Below, piece after piece: positions 25,705-34,322 of a stretch of DNA of 64,000 nt. A model generated the notes under the pieces. It ran no database searches, was not told the DNA's origin, and worked only from the letters and a program-made list of their open reading frames with translations. The DNA is from an uncultured Marvinbryantia sp. (GTDB lineage Bacteria > Bacillota > Clostridia > Lachnospirales > Lachnospiraceae). The DNA lies in the NCBI RefSeq assembly GCF_905201705.1, contig NZ_CAJKOX010000002.1, forward strand, positions 92,779 to 156,778. The letters run 5' to 3'. Positions within the stretch are counted from its first letter, which is position 1; each line of letters starts with the position of its first letter. The position numbers were made by a program, and so were the translations under genes.

Positions 25705-26472
25705 ATGCTGAAATTTGATCATATTGGAATGAAATATAAAACCCTGACAGGATATACGGAAGCGCTGGTAGATGTAAATTTTGATGTGAATGATGGGGAG
25801 TTTGTTACTGTCCTGGGGCCCTCCGGCTGCGGAAAAAGTACATTTTTGTTTATTGGAACCGGGTTGACGGCGCCTACTTCCGGCAGAGCGGTTCTGGACG
25901 GAAACGAGATCACGAAGCCGGTAAAAGAGGTGGGATTTGTATTTCAGGATCACCTGCTGCTGGAGTGGAGAACCGTCCTGCAGAATATCATGATCCAGGG
26001 GGAATTTCGTAATCTGGACAAAGCGGTTACAAAGCAGAAGGCAATGGAACTGATCCGGCAGGTCGGACTGGAGGGATTCGAAAACAAGTATCCATGGGAG
26101 CTGTCCGGGGGTATGCAGCAGCGTGTGTCAATCTGCAGAGCGCTTGTACATGAGCCGGAGCTTCTGATGATGGATGAACCGTATGGAGCGCTGGATGCTC
26201 TTACCAGAGAGCAGATGCGCGTGGATCTGGAAAAAATGTGGATGCAGAAAAAATGCACGATTCTTTTTGTGACACATGACATAGATGAAGCGATTATGCT
26301 GGCGGATAAGGTGGTCATTCTGACGCCGAGACCGGGAAGAGTGAAGAGCATTATTCCTATCGATCTGCCAAGACCGAGAAATCTGGCAGTGAAGGAATCA
26401 CGGGAGTTTCTTGCGTATCGGAAAGAAATTACCGGTATTTTCACAGAAATGGGAATTTTGAAAGAAGATTAG
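25705..26472 (+). CDS. ABC transporter ATP-binding protein, SsuB/TauB class
   Basis: 255 residues. Walker A GPSGCGKST, Q-loop FVFQDHLLLEWRTV, signature LSGGMQQRVSICRAL, Walker B LLMMDEPYGALD and H-loop VTHDIDEA are all intact. A GTG at 25693 is an alternative start; neither has a strong ribosome site. It powers the importer with the permease (23671) and binding protein (24575). The preceding 117-base gap holds no promoter that I can see. Confidence 0.92.
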   Translation: MLKFDHIGMKYKTLTGYTEALVDVNFDVNDGEFVTVLGPSGCGKSTFLFIGTGLTAPTSGRAVLDGNEITKPVKEVGFVFQDHLLLEWRTVLQNIMIQGEFRNLDKAVTKQKAMELIRQVGLEGFENKYPWELSGGMQQRVSICRALVHEPELLMMDEPYGALDALTREQMRVDLEKMWMQKKCTILFVTHDIDEAIMLADKVVILTPRPGRVKSIIPIDLPRPRNLAVKESREFLAYRKEITGIFTEMGILKED

Positions 26473-26482
26473 GGGGAGATGT

Positions 26483-27649
26483 ATGGCAAATTTAAGTGTG
26501 GAGTTTTCGGGACTGAAATTAAAAAATCCGTTGATTGCAGCGTCAGCCGGGACAACAAAGGACGCCCTTCACTGCAGACAGGCGCAGGATGCTGGTTTTG
26601 GTGCTGTTATTTTAAAATCCATCCAGGAGGAGTCAGTCAACAGATATAATCCATTTCCGCGGATGACTGTGATACGGAATGGTATTTCCGGTTATCATGC
26701 CGATACGTTTATGACATACGAGCAGGCATTTGAAGGGAATCTGAAAGAATATTGCGATGAGATTAAAAAGGCGAAAGAGATGCTGGATATTCCGGTGATT
26801 GCCAGCCTGAACTGCGCAAGGGAGGAAACCTGGGCGGAATATGCAGTGGAGTGCGAAAAGGCCGGAGCGGATGCGATTGAAGTTGTGCCTTCCTGTCCGG
26901 TGGGAGCATTTGTGAGGGAAGGAGTGGAGTTTTATCCGATTGCCAGTAAAGCTGTACGGGATGTGCGGGAAGCAGTGAAGATTCCGACTGGACTGAAAAT
27001 GACGCAGCAGATGGCAAATCCCATTGTGTGTGCCATGGATCTGGAAAAGGATGGAGCAGACTGGCTGACTATGTTTAACCGCAGTGTTGGCTTTGAGGTG
27101 GATATCGAGACAATGGAGCCTATTATGCACAAAGGCTTCTGCGGACATGGCGGCCCGTGGGTGATCCAGTCTGTTATGCACTGGATTGCGGCGACCCGTC
27201 CGCATGTGAAATGTCCTATCAGTGCAACGGGAGGCGTTACGAACTATGAAGATGTGATCCGGTATCTCCTTTCGGGAGCAGCTAATGTACAGATTGCATC
27301 GCTCATATATATGAAGGGGTTCGATGAAATCAGAAAAATTCTGGAACAGATGGAACAGTATCTGGAGAAGCATTCCGTAAAAAACGTGACGGATATTATT
27401 GGCGTTGCAGCGGAAAAGGTACTTCCGCTTGATAAGGCGGACCGGAGCAGACGCTACTTTGCACAGGTGGATTATGAGAAATGTGTCGGATGTAAAAAGT
27501 GCTTTCCGGTATGTATTTATGGAGCGATTTCGAATGACGGAAAGCAGCCGGTGATCGATCCGGAAAAATGCGACGGATGCGGGCTCTGTTCACAGATATG
27601 TGGGCGTGCTATTACAATGAAGGGAAAGGGAGACAGGGATAATGGATAG
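26483..27649 (+). CDS. PreA/dihydroorotate dehydrogenase-like FMN and 2x[4Fe-4S] oxidoreductase
   Basis: 388 residues. The N-terminal ~310 form a TIM-barrel FMN domain of the DHODH/PreA type (FSGLKLKNPLIAASAGTTKD, TGLKMTQQMANPI, ISATGGVTNYED). VVPSCPVG holds the Cys at the place of the catalytic SCP motif of dihydropyrimidine dehydrogenase. The C-terminal ~60 carry two [4Fe-4S] clusters (CVGCKKCFPVC and CDGCGLCSQIC). It should reduce or oxidise a ring substrate brought in by the adjacent importer; identity unknown. A PreT-like electron donor is not adjacent, but a GltD-like protein is at 11216. Overlaps the next gene by 8 bases. Confidence 0.85.
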   Translation: MANLSVEFSGLKLKNPLIAASAGTTKDALHCRQAQDAGFGAVILKSIQEESVNRYNPFPRMTVIRNGISGYHADTFMTYEQAFEGNLKEYCDEIKKAKEMLDIPVIASLNCAREETWAEYAVECEKAGADAIEVVPSCPVGAFVREGVEFYPIASKAVRDVREAVKIPTGLKMTQQMANPIVCAMDLEKDGADWLTMFNRSVGFEVDIETMEPIMHKGFCGHGGPWVIQSVMHWIAATRPHVKCPISATGGVTNYEDVIRYLLSGAANVQIASLIYMKGFDEIRKILEQMEQYLEKHSVKNVTDIIGVAAEKVLPLDKADRSRRYFAQVDYEKCVGCKKCFPVCIYGAISNDGKQPVIDPEKCDGCGLCSQICGRAITMKGKGDRDNG

Positions 27650-28586
27650 AAAAATCAGGGTTGGCGTGATCGGTCTGGGACATATAGCACATATTGCGGA
27701 ATTGCCGGCGCTCGCGGAACAGCCGGACGTGGAGATTGTAGCGGCTTATGCCCGCTCGGCAGCCTCGATAGAAACGGCAATGAGTAAATATAAAATTGCA
27801 AAGGGCTGCAAAAGCTTTGAAGAATTTCTGGAGGTGGAGATGGATTGCGCGTTTGTGCTGACGCCGAAGACCACACATTATGATTATGTAATTCCGCTGC
27901 TGGAAAAGGGGATAGATGTTTTCTGCGAAAAACCGCTGGAGGTATCGCTTGCCAGGAGCAGGGCGATGGTGGAGGCTGCTGAAAAAAATAACCGTATTCT
28001 GATGATCGGATTCAACCGGAGATATGCGCCTGTGTATGCGAAGGTAAAAGAGGCGTTTCAGGAAAAGGCACCGGATGTAGTAATCGCACAGAAAAACAGA
28101 AATGGTTCGGAGTATCGTGCAACGTTGGAAAATGCGATACATATGGTTGATCTGTTACGCTGGTTCTGTGGGGAAGCCGTATCGGTGGAGGCGCACAGTA
28201 TGTATACAGATCCCAATTACGAGGATTTGGTGACAGCACAGATCAGATTTGACAGCGGCAGCGTAGGAATGCTGGTGGCTTCACGCCAGGCAGGACAGTG
28301 GGTGGAAAAGATAGACTGCTATGGAGGCTGTCAGTCCGCGTTTGTTAATGCGCCGGACAGTGTGACGATTGTCAATGAGCAGACGGAGGTCCGGACGGCA
28401 ATGACGCCGCTGGCGCTTGGCTGGGCGCGTGTGGAGGACAAAATGGGCTTTACACAGGAGGTTGCGCATTTTCTTGCCTGTGTCAAAGAGCGCAGACAGC
28501 CGGTTACAAGCGGTGCGGATGCCTATAAAACCCATCTTCTTATGAATGAGATCCTGTTAAAGGCAGGATTGCCCGGAATGGAGTGA
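27642..28586 (+). CDS. Gfo/Idh/MocA family NAD(P)-dependent oxidoreductase
   Basis: 314 residues. GVIGLGHIAHIAELPAL is the Rossmann fold, DVFCEKPLEVSLARSRAMVEAA carries the EKP motif whose Lys is catalytic, and FNRRYAPVY follows. The C-terminal domain includes GNSEYRATLENAIHMVDLLRWF-like sequence. The family oxidises sugars or inositols, often at C3 in glycoside degradation. Part of the LacI-led block; translationally coupled to the genes on both sides. Confidence 0.9.
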   Translation: MDRKIRVGVIGLGHIAHIAELPALAEQPDVEIVAAYARSAASIETAMSKYKIAKGCKSFEEFLEVEMDCAFVLTPKTTHYDYVIPLLEKGIDVFCEKPLEVSLARSRAMVEAAEKNNRILMIGFNRRYAPVYAKVKEAFQEKAPDVVIAQKNRNGSEYRATLENAIHMVDLLRWFCGEAVSVEAHSMYTDPNYEDLVTAQIRFDSGSVGMLVASRQAGQWVEKIDCYGGCQSAFVNAPDSVTIVNEQTEVRTAMTPLALGWARVEDKMGFTQEVAHFLACVKERRQPVTSGADAYKTHLLMNEILLKAGLPGME

Positions 28587-28591
28587 ACGAT

Positions 28592-29482
28592 ATGAAAATT
28601 GCAGGACATACGATGGGAACACCGGAACTTACTGTGCTGGAAGCGGCAAAGCTTTTTTCTGAAATCGGAATGGATGCTATCGAGATTATCTACCAGGAGG
28701 GATATAAAAGTGCGCTGCATGAGAGCACGACGGACGAGGAAATTCTGGAACTGAAAAGGGAGCTAAAAAAGCTTGGAATAGAGGCTTCCGGGATCGTCTC
28801 TTACGCAAGCGATTATAATCAGCCGGATGAAAACCGGCGGAAAGCAGCAATACGGGATTGTCGCAGATGCATAGAGATTGCCTGGATGCTGGGAGCACAT
28901 TTTATACGGATCTACGGGGGCACTTTCCTGGAGGGAGACGAAAATTTCGATGAAAAGCGGAAAATTCTTGTAAGTACAATGCGGATGCTCGCCGATGAGG
29001 CAAAAGAAAAAAATGTTGCGCTGGTGTTGGAGAATCATTTTAATACAATGACGACCGGACCGCAGATTACGTATGACATTGTAAGTGAGATTGATCGCGA
29101 TAACGTGGGCATTCTTTATGATCAGGCAAATATTGGATTTTTGTCGGGAGAGGATTACCGGAAATGTATTCAGATACAGAGGGATAAAATCTTTTATGTT
29201 CATGTGAAAGATTTCAAATTTAAGGCGGAGGGGAGAAAATTTTCGGCTGGCTCTGTTACCCATGTAAACGAGGAGGAACGCGCTGTTGTTACCCGGATCG
29301 TAGGGGAAGGGATCCTTCCGTGGAAAGAGATTATATATAATCTGCATGAGGTTGGGTATGACGGGTATCTCTCTCTGGAATATGAGAGAAGATGGCATCC
29401 GATGGACATACCGGAAGCAGCGGTTGGCATGGCAAAGAGCGCCGCGTATCTGCGGGAAATCCTCGGTACGCTGGAAGGATGA
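28592..29482 (+). CDS. Sugar phosphate isomerase/epimerase-like TIM-barrel protein, first copy
   Basis: 296 residues from ATG 28592, with GGAGTGA upstream; a GTG at 28583 is less likely. AP-endonuclease-2 type barrel: FIRIYGG, VALVLENHFN (metal Glu), GILYDQANIGF (Asp/His region), YVHVKDFKF (His) and YLSLEYERRW (Glu) supply the metal ligands seen in xylose-isomerase-like proteins. Related enzymes isomerise keto-sugars or cleave C-glycosides. Five bases after the Gfo/Idh stop. Confidence 0.87.
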   Translation: MKIAGHTMGTPELTVLEAAKLFSEIGMDAIEIIYQEGYKSALHESTTDEEILELKRELKKLGIEASGIVSYASDYNQPDENRRKAAIRDCRRCIEIAWMLGAHFIRIYGGTFLEGDENFDEKRKILVSTMRMLADEAKEKNVALVLENHFNTMTTGPQITYDIVSEIDRDNVGILYDQANIGFLSGEDYRKCIQIQRDKIFYVHVKDFKFKAEGRKFSAGSVTHVNEEERAVVTRIVGEGILPWKEIIYNLHEVGYDGYLSLEYERRWHPMDIPEAAVGMAKSAAYLREILGTLEG

Positions 29483-29489
29483 AGGGAAA

Positions 29490-30287
29490 ATGATAAGGCT
29501 AGGCTGTTTTGGGACGACTGCGCAACTTTCGGAAATAGAGCGCGCAGGATTTGATACAATAGAGCTTGATTTTTGTGAGATCACACAGATGCCGGAAGCG
29601 GAGTTTTCTGAATTCCTGGAGAATGCGGGAAGAAGCGGACTGACATTTGACGTGTGTTCGGGGCTTTTTCCGATGAATCTGCGTTTTTACGAACCGGATT
29701 TTGCGGAAAACTACTGGCTGGAACATGTGGAAAAAGGAGCGGAGAGACTGGCAAAGCTTTCGTGCAGAATCATCCCGCTTGGGGCGGGAAAATGCAGAAG
29801 TATGCCACAAGCGCGGTCGGAATGGAAGCGCTGCCAGGAAAAACTGCTGGAATTTACAGAAAAGATCTGCGGGATATTGGAGCGGCATGGAATGCTGCTG
29901 GCAGTGGAGCCTCTGGGACCGGCGAATTCCAATTATCTGAATTATATCAGCGAGGCAGCGGAATTTATACGGAAAGTCCCGGCAGAAAATTGCCGGACAA
30001 TGTGTGATCTGAGACATATGGTTAAGAACGGGGAAGATTTTGGAGAGATTTTGAAATTTCGTGATGTTATCAGCCATGCACATATTGATTATCCGCTCGG
30101 AGAATGCCGGCGCTTTCCGCAGAGGGGAGACGGTTATGACTATTCGGATTATCTTGGTGCACTGGGAGCGTCAGGGTATGAAGGGATACTGACGATAGAG
30201 GCAACGTTCTGGAATGATTTCGCTGCGGAGGCAGTGTCAAGCGCAGAGTTTTTAAGAAGGGAAATACATATGAAGGCAGGTGTTTGA
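29490..30287 (+). CDS. Sugar phosphate isomerase/epimerase-like TIM-barrel protein, second copy
   Basis: 265 residues. Starts at ATG 29490 (GAAGGGAAA upstream), 7 bases after the first copy. Metal-ligand positions again fit: LAVEPLGPANSN (Glu), TMCDLRHM (Asp/His), ISHAHIDYP (His), GILTIEATFW (Glu). It differs enough from the first copy that the two are likely to have different substrates or form a heteromer. Ends 2 bases before the aldolase start. Confidence 0.85.
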   Translation: MIRLGCFGTTAQLSEIERAGFDTIELDFCEITQMPEAEFSEFLENAGRSGLTFDVCSGLFPMNLRFYEPDFAENYWLEHVEKGAERLAKLSCRIIPLGAGKCRSMPQARSEWKRCQEKLLEFTEKICGILERHGMLLAVEPLGPANSNYLNYISEAAEFIRKVPAENCRTMCDLRHMVKNGEDFGEILKFRDVISHAHIDYPLGECRRFPQRGDGYDYSDYLGALGASGYEGILTIEATFWNDFAAEAVSSAEFLRREIHMKAGV

Positions 30288-30288
30288 T

Positions 30289-31194
30289 ATGCAAAAATTA
30301 TATGGAACAGTGGTACCGATGGTTACGCCATTGACAGAAAATGATGAGATTGACGTGGAATCGCTGAAGCGCCTTACGGATCACTGCATAGATGGAGGAT
30401 TGCAGTGCCTTTATCCATGTGGAACGACTGGTGAAATGATGTATCTGTCGGCAGAGGAACGCAGGCTGACAGCAGAAACAGTTGTGCGGCATGCGGCAGG
30501 ACGCGTCCCGGTGTTTGTACATGTGGGAGCCTGGAATCTGAAAGATACGCTGGAACTGGCAGACCATGCAGTGAAGATCGGCGCTGACGGAATTGGAGTG
30601 GTGACGCCTGCGTTTTATAAGCTCAGTGATGCAGCGATTGAAGAGTATTATGTGACGATCGCGAAAAGTATTCCGGAGGATTTTCCGATGTATCTGTATG
30701 GGATCCCGCAGAACGCTGTCAATGACCTTTCGGTAGACGTGTGCCGTGCGGTAAGCAGGCGGTGCCCGAACGTGGTGGGGGCAAAATACAGCTTCCCGGA
30801 TATGACAAGACTGCAGCAGCTGATGACTGTCAGGGATGGGGCATTCAGCGTTTTGGTGGGACCGGATCATTTGTTTGAAGCGGTTGTAGCGGTTGGGGGT
30901 GATGGCACGGTTTCCGGAAATGCTATGTGTATCCCGGAGCATTATGCCGCTCTCTGGGATGCGCTTCAGAAAAAGGATTTTGTGCTGGCAACAAAGCTGC
31001 AGCGCCGGACCAATATTTTAAATGCGGTAATGTGTGAGAACAATAATATTGCGGCATATAAGGTAATTCTGAAAGCGGAGGGTGTTATTTCTACGACACG
31101 GGTGCGGCGTCCGATGGAGAATCTGACGGAAGAACAGGAGTGGCAGCTTCTGCAGCGCATGCGGGAATTGGATTACAGAGTTGTGCCGGCGTGA
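30289..31194 (+). CDS. DapA/NanA-like class I aldolase (dihydrodipicolinate synthase family)
   Basis: 301 residues. PCGTTGEMMYLSAEER is the family's GTTGE motif, YLYGIPQN carries the catalytic Tyr, and VVGAKYSFPDM the Schiff-base Lys. Such enzymes cleave or form 2-keto-3-deoxy acids with pyruvate. In this catabolic block a sugar-acid aldolase role is more likely than lysine synthesis (inference). Start at ATG 30289; a GTG at 30280 also lies in frame. Confidence 0.88.
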   Translation: MQKLYGTVVPMVTPLTENDEIDVESLKRLTDHCIDGGLQCLYPCGTTGEMMYLSAEERRLTAETVVRHAAGRVPVFVHVGAWNLKDTLELADHAVKIGADGIGVVTPAFYKLSDAAIEEYYVTIAKSIPEDFPMYLYGIPQNAVNDLSVDVCRAVSRRCPNVVGAKYSFPDMTRLQQLMTVRDGAFSVLVGPDHLFEAVVAVGGDGTVSGNAMCIPEHYAALWDALQKKDFVLATKLQRRTNILNAVMCENNNIAAYKVILKAEGVISTTRVRRPMENLTEEQEWQLLQRMRELDYRVVPA

Positions 31195-31242
31195 GATATC
31201 TGCTATTCTGAAGATAAACAGGCAATTCTTAAGGGGGATGCT

Positions 31243-32142
31243 ATGAAGGTTTTATGTTATGGATCGCTGAATATTGATTTTACTTATGAGGTAGATCATT
31301 TTGTTCAGAAGGGAGAAACGATATCCTCACAGGCGCTGCGCACCTGCGGCGGCGGAAAGGGATTAAATCAGTCGACTGCTCTGGCAAAGGCGGGCGCGGA
31401 GGTTTATCATGCAGGCTGCGTCGGCGAGGACGGCAGGTTTTTGCTGGAGCAGATGGAAGCTTCCGGGATACACACGGAATATGTAACAGTTTTGCGTGAG
31501 GTGCGCACGGGAAATGCCATCATCCAGAATGACCGGGATGGGGATAACTGTATTATTTTGTATGGAGGAGCAAATCATGCGATTACCAGCGCGCAGGCAG
31601 ATGCGGTGCTGGACGCTTTCGAAGCGGGCGATTTTTTGCTTTTACAGAATGAGATCAATCATCTGGAATATATTATTCGGAAGGCGCATGAGAAAAAGCT
31701 GAAAATTATTCTGAATCCTTCCCCGATGGATGAGAAGATTCTGGGATTACCGTTGGAGATGGTTGACTATTTTGTCCTGAATGAAATTGAAGCGTGCCAG
31801 ATTCTCGGCTGCAGGGCAGAGACACAAGGGGAAGAAATGGCGAAGCTGCTGCGTGAGCGGTTCCCAGCTGCGGCAATCGTATTGACGCTTGGGGGCGACG
31901 GCTCCGTCTATGCGGATAGAGAACAGTTTTTCCGTCAGCCTGTCTACAGGGTAAAGGCAGTGGACACCACAGCGGCAGGCGATACCTTCACCGGATATTT
32001 TATTGCGGCACTGCTGAAAGGCCTTGCAGCTGCGCAGGCGATGGACATTGCCGCGCGGGCAGCGGCGATCGCCGTTACCAGAAAAGGCGCGTCGCCGTCT
32101 GTCCCGGAATGGGCTGAGGCAGAGAGCTTTTTATTCCCGTGA
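31243..32142 (+). CDS. PfkB/ribokinase family carbohydrate kinase
   Basis: 299 residues. N-terminal GSLNIDFTYEVDHF and CGGGKGLNQSTALAKAGAEV (GGKGxN sugar-binding signature) and C-terminal DTTAAGDTFTGYFIAALLKG (DTxGAGD, catalytic Asp) define the fold. Probably phosphorylates the sugar released by the upstream enzymes. The last codons and stop (LFP then TGA) lie inside an R2 repeat, which means the original C-terminus was replaced or the repeat was recruited into the gene end. Last gene of the block. Confidence 0.92.
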   Translation: MKVLCYGSLNIDFTYEVDHFVQKGETISSQALRTCGGGKGLNQSTALAKAGAEVYHAGCVGEDGRFLLEQMEASGIHTEYVTVLREVRTGNAIIQNDRDGDNCIILYGGANHAITSAQADAVLDAFEAGDFLLLQNEINHLEYIIRKAHEKKLKIILNPSPMDEKILGLPLEMVDYFVLNEIEACQILGCRAETQGEEMAKLLRERFPAAAIVLTLGGDGSVYADREQFFRQPVYRVKAVDTTAAGDTFTGYFIAALLKGLAAAQAMDIAARAAAIAVTRKGASPSVPEWAEAESFLFP

Positions 32143-32190
32143 GCAGCGAGCCAGGCGGACATGCCTGCATGTCCATTTGGCAATTGCCGC
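32131..32190 (-). repeat. Dispersed repeat R2, copy b (inverted orientation), overlapping the kinase stop codon
   Basis: Reads on the minus strand as CCAAATG, then an internal perfect hairpin GGACATGC-AG-GCATGTCC, then GCCTGGCTCGCTGCTCACGGGAATAA. The ends match copies at 17113 and 54405, while the middle stem differs in sequence but is again self-complementary. The plus-strand TTATTCCCGTGA supplies the end of the PfkB gene. Confidence 0.8.
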
Positions 32191-32195
32191 GCGGG

Positions 32196-32261
32196 TCAAA
32201 TACCCCGATGCTTGCATTGCTACTGGCTTGACGCCCGTTATGCCTGCAGCGGGGTATCTGA
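32196..32261. other. Imperfect 12-bp inverted repeat across the end of the 2-hydroxyacid dehydrogenase gene
   Basis: TCAAATACCCCG (32196-32207) pairs with CGGGGTATCTGA (32250-32261) with one mismatch. It lies between convergent genes and includes the last codons of the minus-strand gene. It may act as a terminator, though it has no T tract. Confidence 0.5.
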
Positions 32262-33152
32262 CTTGAGAAATAGCCGGATATTGTCCAGCACCTTCTCGCT
32301 GAGCAGCCCGAAGGCCTGCCGTGTTCTTCCGGCGGAGGCATCCGGCGATAAAACTCTCTCGTGGGAAAGGATTTCCCCATTCACATCGCCGGAGGCGCCC
32401 CTGGTGTCGCACACGAAGTAATTATTTCCGCCATCCAGCCATCTTTTCAGCGCTTCCGTATCGTGGGACGGTCCGATGGAGGTGTTGAAGAGAATTTTTC
32501 CGCTGCCGAGCTTTTTAAATTCCTCCTCATGCAGCAGGATCACATTTTTATTGAGACAGGTAAATACCACCTCACTGTTTTCGAGAAGCTCGTGGAGCGG
32601 ACGGTAGGTATAACCCTTCTGCTCCAGCTCCGGCTTGCGGGTGCGGCTGAAATAGGAAATGTCGGCGCCCATAAACTGCAGTGCTTCCGCGATCAGGCTT
32701 CCTGTGACGCCAAGACCGATAATGCCTGCCTTCAGATCAGTGATCTCCTCCGGCGTATCCTTCCATTTATAGCCGTCGTAGCCGTGGAGCAGCCGCACAA
32801 GCTCATACAGAACAAACTCCACAACGCCGCGGTCGCCGTAGTCGCGGATGCCGCGCACCTGGATGCCGCGCTCGCGCGCACAGGCGATGTCGACATTTGC
32901 GCTCTCCTCTGAATACAGGCTGCAGCACATGCCGATATAGCGGAGGTTCGGGCAGCTTTCTATGATAAAACGGTCAATCTGAGAGGTGTAGCTGACCAGC
33001 ACGGCGTCAGCGTCCGCGATCCTCTCAATAATCACTTCTCTCGTCTTTGGAATATCGCGGTAAAGAACAACCTCTTTCGCGTATTCATGCAGTTTCTTTT
33101 CGGCTTCCGCCACCAGACTTACCGGCTCGATCGCCACAAGCTTTTCAAACAT
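32238..33152 (-). CDS. D-isomer specific 2-hydroxyacid dehydrogenase family protein
   Basis: 304 residues from ATG 33152 (GGGAGGATCTGCA upstream); the open frame continues to 33314 without support. AGIIGLGVTGSLIAEAL is the NAD Rossmann motif. VFTCLNKNVILLHEEEFKKLGSGKILFNTSIG is the conserved region after it. The catalytic Arg of the family's Arg-Glu-His triad is not obvious, and C-terminal motifs are weak, so activity is uncertain. Substrate unknown. Convergent with the PfkB gene. Confidence 0.82.
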   Translation of the reverse strand: MFEKLVAIEPVSLVAEAEKKLHEYAKEVVLYRDIPKTREVIIERIADADAVLVSYTSQIDRFIIESCPNLRYIGMCCSLYSEESANVDIACARERGIQVRGIRDYGDRGVVEFVLYELVRLLHGYDGYKWKDTPEEITDLKAGIIGLGVTGSLIAEALQFMGADISYFSRTRKPELEQKGYTYRPLHELLENSEVVFTCLNKNVILLHEEEFKKLGSGKILFNTSIGPSHDTEALKRWLDGGNNYFVCDTRGASGDVNGEILSHERVLSPDASAGRTRQAFGLLSEKVLDNIRLFLKSDTPLQA

Positions 33153-33216
33153 TGCAGATCCTCCCTCGTTTATGACGCCCGCTGCGGTTTGCGGCGGGCT
33201 TATTATGATAACTCTA

Positions 33217-34095
33217 TCATATTTTCCGCAATAAGGAAAGGGTATCCCGGTATTCCTTCGGCGATATCCCATACTCTTTTTTGAAGGCGCGGTAAAAGCT
33301 GGAGTAGTCGCCAAACCCGCAGCCTAAATACAGGTCGCTGACAGGTGCGTCCGAGGTCATGGCTTCGCGGCAGAGCGCAAGCCTTTTTTTGGTGATGTAC
33401 TGGTGGATAGAAATGCCGAGGTTGTCTTTGAAAACGTGTGATATATGATATTTGCTCACGAAAAAGGCGTCGGAAAGCCGCTCCAGGGAAAGGTCTTCAT
33501 CCAGATGCTCCTCGATATATTCTACCAGACGCTCGAAAAGCGGCGTTTCCTCCGCCTGGATTTTCGGGTGCTTTTGTGTATAAACGATGCGGTTCAAAAG
33601 CAGGATAAGGTCGTTGATGCAGAGCGGGATCTGCGCGTCGCGCCCAAAGCGCCGGTCATGCATTTCCTCCAGCAGACGGAGGATTTTTGACTGCACAGAA
33701 TTGAAGGAAAGCTGATCGGTGTGGAAGAGATACGTCTGATGTTTTTGCGCATATTCCGTCAGATAACCGTAATCCGGGGAGAGCGCAAGCAGGTGCTGTC
33801 CGTAATCGCGGCTGATCCAGAGCACAAAGCGGCGGTAGGGCACGTCGGTGCCGTGGATGAGCAGCCGGTGGGAGAGCATCGGTGGGATCAGCATAATGTC
33901 GCCGTAGCCGAGGGGATAGAGACTGTCGCCGATCTGCATACTCACATTGCCCTCCAGAAAAAAGTAAAATTCGTAGTAGGGATGTGTGTGCATATTCACC
34001 GTGGACAGATTGTGATCGTTGTAATAATAAAGCTCAAAGTCCTGCGACAGCATATACTGCCGCGGACTGAAGGCTGTCTGCAGTTTTTTCTTCAT
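33217..34095 (-). CDS. AraC family transcriptional regulator with cupin sensor domain
   Basis: 292 residues from ATG 34095 (ACAGGAGTC upstream). Cupin N-terminus (MHTHPYYEFYFFLEGNVS, YGDIMLIPPMLSHR), then the AraC double HTH (LSLERLSDAFFVSKYHISHVFK; VSDLYLGCGFGDYSSFYRAFKKEYGISPKEYR). Divergent from the uxuB-like gene, whose weak promoter has a GCAACAGTTGC palindrome upstream; it probably activates that gene in response to a uronate or hexonate (inference). Confidence 0.9.
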   Translation of the reverse strand: MKKKLQTAFSPRQYMLSQDFELYYYNDHNLSTVNMHTHPYYEFYFFLEGNVSMQIGDSLYPLGYGDIMLIPPMLSHRLLIHGTDVPYRRFVLWISRDYGQHLLALSPDYGYLTEYAQKHQTYLFHTDQLSFNSVQSKILRLLEEMHDRRFGRDAQIPLCINDLILLLNRIVYTQKHPKIQAEETPLFERLVEYIEEHLDEDLSLERLSDAFFVSKYHISHVFKDNLGISIHQYITKKRLALCREAMTSDAPVSDLYLGCGFGDYSSFYRAFKKEYGISPKEYRDTLSLLRKI

Positions 34096-34217
34096 ATCTA
34101 TAGAGACTCCTGTCTGGGAAGCGCCGGAGCATTTTTTGCCAGGCGATAAAAAGGGCGTTTGCTGCAAAGGAATGCGCAGGAATATTCTACCATAAAACAG
34201 CAAGTTTTGCAATATAC

Positions 34218-34262
34218 GCAACAGTTGCAACAATGGGTTTTTAAAGAAAACACGGCTATAAT
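34218..34262 (+). promoter_or_regulatory. uxuB promoter region with GCAAC-A-GTTGC palindrome
   Basis: Perfect palindrome at 34218-34228, flanked by TTGCAA elements at 34207-34212 and 34225-34230. A -10 TATAAT lies at 34257-34262 with a poor -35. The palindrome is centred near -46 of the expected start, an activator position for the divergent AraC protein. Confidence 0.55.
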
Positions 34263-34322
34263 AGCTTTAGCAGCAAACAAATGGGGCTGAGCAAAAGAAA
34301 AAAGAAAAGGAGAAGGAAGGAC

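Noticed and set aside
26483..27649. Biosynthetic dihydroorotate dehydrogenase (pyrD)
   Set aside because: The C-terminal double ferredoxin domain and the catabolic context fit PreA-like enzymes; no pyrimidine genes are nearby.
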